In this document: positions 1 through 64,000 of the stretch, piece after piece
How the letters are laid out: each line of letters begins with the position of its first letter
Numbering within the stretch: the first letter of the stretch is position 1
Origin: Amorphochlora amoebiformis
Taxonomy: Eukaryota > Cercozoa > Chlorarachniophyceae
Direction: 5' to 3'
Assembly: GCA_054601695.1 (NCBI GenBank)
Contig: BAAHQB010000205.1
Span: 290,549 to 354,548, forward strand
Length of the DNA: 64,000 nucleotides
Made by a program: the position numbers and the translations under genes
The notes under the pieces: generated by a model
What the model was told of the DNA's origin: nothing
What the model saw: only the letters and a program-made list of their open reading frames with translations
The model's database searches: none

Positions 1-79
<79 letters not shown>

Positions 80-253
80 TTAATATCACCTAATCCTAAC
101 CCTGACCCTAAACAGTTAACCCTAAGTGAGTACCAACGGCTTTGATATTTGCGACTGTCTTGTTGTGTAATATATATATATATGTATTTATATATATATG
201 TTATATCACCTAATCCTAACCCTGACCCTAAACAGTTAACCCTAAGTGAGTAC

Positions 254-22355
<22,102 letters not shown>

Positions 22356-22362
<7 letters not shown>

Positions 22363-22877
22363 CCGCGCCGGGCAGCTGGCGTGGGCCGATAAGATCTATG
22401 AGAAAAACTCGGGTGAGTTTAATTGTTTAACATATTGCATAAAGGATATCAAAGATATCAGACTTCTCAATATCTTCCCCGAAGAAATAAGCCACACCCA
22501 AGAAGCACGCAATGGGAGGAGATCCGCGCTTTCCGTATCCCAAGTAAGTGTCCCCGGGTCATTTCTCCCTCTTTTCTCAAAAATTTTCGTAAATAGTGGA
22601 TATACTATCCACCAACATCGAAGAAGAAATATTTTACAACTGAATTCGATGCTGTAGGATCTGGACTTTCTCAGGAGGCTGGTGGCCAACTGTACCCAAC
22701 CCAATTGCCCGAGCCAGCAGGGTTATGGCGGTGGCGACGGTCTTCGTATTCATCCCCATAGGCATCTACGGTTCCATGAACACCACGACGTACAACAACT
22801 GGCCGGATCTCGTGAAGATTGACAAGAAGAGGTACAAGACTGTGCCTGGGGTTGGAACGACGGTGAAGGACGACTGA
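22356..22877 (+). CDS. Small single-pass membrane protein, 113 residues, unidentified
   Basis: Three exons, 22356-22412, 22462-22543 and 22675-22877, with donors GTGAGT and GTAAGT and acceptors ATCAG and CTCAG, join in phase to a 113-codon frame ending in TGA. The N-terminal half is basic (MRKTR, YLPRRNKPHPR); residues about 63-79 (VMAVATVFVFIPIGIYG) form one membrane helix, followed by a polar tail ending in TVKDD. A basic N-terminus plus one helix would suit a small mitochondrial or ER membrane subunit, but I do not recognise the family. The introns are only 49 and 131 nt and free of TA repeats. The ATG used overlaps the EMC1 start on the other strand; an in-frame ATG at 22398 is an alternative start. 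Confidence 0.6.
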
Positions 22878-24638
<1,761 letters not shown>

Positions 24639-26066
24639 TTAAGCCGCCAACTTGGTAACTCGACGAAGTCTAATTACGTTCGTCTTCTTGCCATTCTTAC
24701 CGACTTTGTTCTCCGCTTTCCATTTTAGGGAACCATCGAGGCCACTATCCTTTTCCTCTCCCCGTAACCTATTAAGCTCCGCGCATAGTTCCAAATACTT
24801 CAGTCGCATGGAGGCTAACTCTTCGCTGCAAACCTTGCTCTTTGACAGTATATCGTTAGCGGACACCGAACGCTTACGTCTCCTTTTACGAGGAGGTTTG
24901 ACTGGCCCCGTCTTGGCTATAATCTCAGCCTCAGCTTTTTTCTCCAAATCTGGCTTGGATGCGGGCTTCGTGAACGGCTTGGGTTTCTCGCTATTTCCGA
25001 TGTGCATGACATATTCGCAGGGCTTGCGCCAGGGGCGGAATTGCACGTCGTAGTTGTACGCTACTGGTTGAGATAGAGATTTTTTTCTCGATTCTTCCTT
25101 TTTCTTTTGCTTGCGAGTGGACCAGCACTTCGAACCGGCGGACTTTTGTGGTGCGGTCTTGAGAACATCTTGGATGCGCTTACAATCGCGTTCGTAGCTG
25201 CGTTTGTGCCACTCGAAGTAAACTTCGTCAGAAACCTCCTCTTCACTGCTGGAGTCCTCAACCTCCTCCACGTTGATCTCTTGCTGTTGCCAAGGGGGTG
25301 TGATGATCTCCTTCTTGTAATTCTCCCATTCGGCCGATATATCTGATATCGTGAGAAAGCGTTAGAATAATCGGAAGGATCCCATTGCATCAATTCCACA
25401 GTTGGTATCATATCGCTGTACCCTGCATATTCACGGTGAAAAGTACAAGCAAATTAAGAAACGTGGTGTACCCCTGGGGACTGGGAGGCTTAGAGATACG
25501 AACCCAAGTAAATCGTTTGACGTTGGCTTCTGCCTGGGAGTGGTTATGGCAGTAGGTTTCAACTTGTCGGCTTCTTCGGAGGTGTCTTTCTTTGGTAGGT
25601 GCTTGGGACGCTTGGGCTGGCGAGAACGTGGAGGTGGCACGCTTTGTTTCTTGCCCTCCTTGGCCAGTCGCTTCTTGCGTTTTTGAGCTCGCTTCTTCTG
25701 CTTCTTAGTACCAGATTCATCATCCTTCGCCCTCGCGACATTTATGATGCTGAGTTTCTTCTTCCCTAGATCGAACTTGATCTTGGCAGGAATCGTCCTA
25801 GTCTCTGCGGTAACCGTCCGGGGCTCTACAGCCTTGTTCGGGATGGGCTTTTTAACAGCCTTGACAACCGAGGCTGTATGAGGCAAGTTCTTGACGTTCT
25901 GCAATATCCTCTGGTTTAACATGTACTGAGATGTCAGATAATTCTGGAGCAGCAATATGTTCTGTCCAGTTGCGTTGATGCTAAAGGCCCCTGGGGCGCT
26001 CGGAGACGCTAACGGAATTGCTGTTACATTTGCCAATGGCACTTTTTTTAGTTCTTCTTCGTTCAT
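24639..26066 (-). CDS. Basic, probably nuclear protein, 432 residues, unidentified
   Basis: Two exons, 26066-25472 and 25342-24639, are joined by a 129-nt intron (donor GTACAC, a TTCTAAC branch-like site, acceptor ATCAG), giving 432 codons to TAA. Residues 1-100 are fairly hydrophobic and Ala/Asn/Gln-rich; residues about 125-180 are strongly Lys/Arg-rich (KKQKKRAQKRKKRLAKEGKK), typical of nuclear or nucleolar targeting. Exon 2 starts DISAEWENYKKEI, then an acidic patch (EDSSSEEEVSDE, about 226-238), a WHKRSYERDCKRI helix, an RKRRRKR signal, and near the C-terminus a possible coiled coil (ASMRLKYLELCAELNRLRGE). I find no catalytic motif and cannot name it. It is divergent from the kinesin gene (705 bp between starts). 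A 5' noncoding exon may lie at 26240-26430, since an acceptor precedes the ATG. Confidence 0.75.
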
Positions 26067-26770
26067 TTTGACGCCTGAGAGACAGAATAAATAACTACGG
26101 TTCATTTTTCTTCTAAGAGTAAATCCAGACCACAAGAATCCCCTAACCAAATCGCTGAGATGACGTATCAGGATCTAACTCCGAGGTGAGAACAATCTAA
26201 TGTTCCGCCTTGACCGATGGATCTACAACCTCCATAACTTATTGTCCCCTTTTCAACATGATCTGAAGCATATTCACCTTGTCCAAAACGTATATGGGAT
26301 TAACTGGGCCCGTTGGACGAAAGAAGGCGCCAAGCGCTGCCAACCGAAGCGGTGAGAGTTGCGTGGAGGGGGGTCGGAAGTGAAATCTGTGACGTGACGA
26401 CGTGTCGAGATTAACACTTCGTAACATCACATAATTTGGTTGTGTGTTTTTAGCTATTTCCAGCTAATCTTCACAATACTCGCATTATATCGAACAAGGA
26501 CAGAGTGGAACCCTCTAGTGAATTACACATCAGATATCTTGGAAATATATATCTTTATATCAAATGTCAATATAACTCAATATCATTGATGATATAGATG
26601 ATATTAAAAAACGATATCTAGAGATTCTACGGTTACTTAACTGTTTCAAATTCTTTTCTCCGGGCCGATAAATTCTAAACAGGACACCCGTGGGACTCAT
26701 ACCTCAAAACCCGCCTCGACTCCCAGCCTCACCCCATCGGACCTGTCGCGGTCTGTGGGCTACAAGGCTT
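26067..26770. promoter_or_regulatory. Divergent intergenic region between the basic-protein gene and the kinesin-PIPK gene
   Basis: About 700 bp of non-TA sequence separates the two start codons, so any promoters must lie here. On the minus strand 26240-26430 has an open frame ending at a donor-like GGACAAG|GTGAAT, but it cannot join the downstream ATG exon in frame, so it would be a 5' untranslated exon. No TATA or initiator motif could be assigned with confidence. Confidence 0.4.
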
Positions 26771-62801
<36,031 letters not shown>

Positions 62802-63380
62802 CTAGGCCTAGTAGAAGGACTAAACCTGGGACTATCACGACCTAGTCTCAATCAGATGACCATTGAAATAACGATTTTCTCGCATTTTTTGGATGTTGCA
62901 AGCTAGAAGTTGAATGATAAATGAATCTTCAACTTTCACCTAGAACTAGGCCGTATTAAAACTTCTACAACTGTATCATTAATTATAATCTAGATAATTG
63001 TACTAGTTCTAGAAGTACTGGGCGCAACTTATATAATTACGCGGTCTAATTACTAGAACTATATCTCTTTAAGATACAAGATTTTCTTATAACTAGTATA
63101 AGGGGAACACATCTAAACATATATAGTAAAGCTATCTAGAGCTTAGTATTACCAGTACAGATAGACTATTACTCATAGTACATTAGACTAGTTAGAGAAT
63201 ATATCATGATTACTCCATCATAAGGTCGATCATGAACTTCACTCCAGCTACTCCGTCACGTAGCTACAGCTAGAGTTCAATGATCAGGGCCGATCAAAAT
63301 TAAGAAGAAAAGTGACTCGTGTTCCTAGACTAAAATTGAATTACGCATGATTCGAGTAACTATCGCAGCCTGACCGAACT
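62802..63380. other. Intergenic, AT-rich and CTAG-rich
   Basis: Between the TAA of the fusion gene and the next reading frame there is no TA repeat and no convincing gene. CTAG words are again frequent between about 62940 and 63240 (CTAGAACTAGG, TCTAGATAAT, ACTAGTTCTAGAAG, TCTAGAGC), as in the spacer at 23880-24560. No clear AATAAA was seen just after the stop. Confidence 0.55.
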
Positions 63381-63755
63381 CTAACACTCCACACGTCCAC
63401 TTCGTAACTTCCCGAACGCCCGCCGAGTTGTCGACTCATCATAGAATCCCGCCTGTCGAACGAGAACGGGTCTGAACCGCGGAAGGACGATCTGTTCGTC
63501 TCCGACCCCGCTAATCGATATCCATTTCTCTTCCGACATCGATTCTGCATTCGGACTGGCGACCGTCGGCGGACTGGTCTCCTTCGCTGGTATATGATCA
63601 CTGGAACTTTGACGGCGCCGCAGCGTTTCTTGCGTTGTTTCGTAACTTCTCTGACTTTCGCCTGATAGTTTTCTCAAAGGCCCGACGCTGTGATCTGTCG
63701 TGCTGGAGGTTTTGAATTCGGATGAGTGCGAGAGAGAGACGGGCCTTGCCGACAT
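63381..63755 (-). CDS. Possible Ser/Arg-rich hypothetical protein or 3' exon
   Basis: A minus-strand frame of 124 codons ends in TAG at 63381. It reads MSARPVSLSHSSEFK, GPLRKLSGESQRSYETTQET, RRRQSSSDHIPAKETSPPTV, then EEKWISISGVGDEQIVLPRF and ends RRAFGKLRSGRVEC. The local GC content is much higher than in the surroundings, which fits coding sequence here. A TTTCAG acceptor-like site lies near 63773, so this may be a last exon rather than a whole gene; the frame stays open upstream to 63818. Two other frames on the same strand are also open for about 86 codons, so the frame choice is uncertain. No family recognised. Confidence 0.45.
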   Translation of the reverse strand: MSARPVSLSHSSEFKTSSTTDHSVGPLRKLSGESQRSYETTQETLRRRQSSSDHIPAKETSPPTVASPNAESMSEEKWISISGVGDEQIVLPRFRPVLVRQAGFYDESTTRRAFGKLRSGRVEC

Positions 63756-64000
63756 GATGGATCGATGGCTTCTGAAAGAGAGAAGAGCTGGTGGTGGACA
63801 GATGGATTTTGTGGTCACAGTGGTTTAGGATATCCCGCAGAGATATCTTAAATATCAAATCATATTACACGCTCAGATTCGGTTGGGGCCGAAACTACCT
63901 TAACCTAGCCTTAATGCGGTGAATAATCACTATATACGGTATAATATACCCAAAGGACACGTGTCATAATACCGGGATCCCCGGGCATCTCGGACAGCAT
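63756..64000. other. Right edge, no gene assigned
   Basis: Moderately GC-rich non-repeat sequence. It could hold upstream coding or 5' sequence of the minus-strand frame at 63381-63755, but no boundary can be fixed. Confidence 0.4.

Noticed and set aside
22396-22704. 102-codon minus-strand frame upstream of EMC1
   Set aside because: Plus-strand splicing in the same place gives a coherent three-exon protein with good donors and a membrane helix; the minus frame has no recognisable feature.

Overview
The window is nuclear DNA from an intron-rich, probably unicellular eukaryote. GT-AG introns split two long genes into many short exons, and TTAGGG/CCCTAA telomere-type repeats are scattered internally. 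There are no bacterial operon features. Most bases are (TA)n microsatellite inside introns, so most long open frames are poly-Tyr/Ile artefacts. I read the genes by joining short non-repeat islands at splice sites and checking codon phase. The species cannot be named from the sequence.

Layout. (1) 254-22362, minus strand: EMC1, the large lumenal subunit of the ER membrane protein complex, in 29 recognised exons from signal peptide to the conserved C-terminal region; the last exons lie beyond the left edge. (2) 22356-22877, plus: a three-exon gene for a 113-residue protein with one membrane segment; its start codon lies inside the first EMC1 codons on the other strand. (3) 24639-26066, minus: a two-exon gene for a 432-residue, lysine/arginine-rich, probably nuclear protein. 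(4) 26771-62801, plus: one gene of about 76 exons (about 1,400 codons) encoding an N-terminal kinesin motor, a coiled-coil, a Ser/Pro-rich linker and a C-terminal phosphatidylinositol phosphate kinase (PIPK). (5) 63381-63755, minus: a possible Ser-rich protein end or exon.

Main finding: the kinesin motor and the PIPK catalytic domain appear to be fused in one reading frame. Phase is kept through nearly all junctions; two donor sites in the linker are not canonical. I know of no described kinesin-PIPK fusion. Such a protein could carry a PI(4,5)P2-producing activity along microtubules (inference).

Second theme: intron structure. Many introns hold decayed copies of the neighbouring exon or of its 3' end plus donor, sometimes as tandem arrays (14.1-14.6 kb; 51.8-53.2 kb). 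Telomere-type repeats tend to be TTAGGG just after donors and CCCTAA just before acceptors, the orientations that resemble GT donors and CTAAC/TAG acceptor signals. The small genes (2) and (3) have short introns free of TA, so repeat bloating is gene-specific here. Two dispersed repeat families, long TC/GA tracts and 200- and 305-base G runs complete the window.
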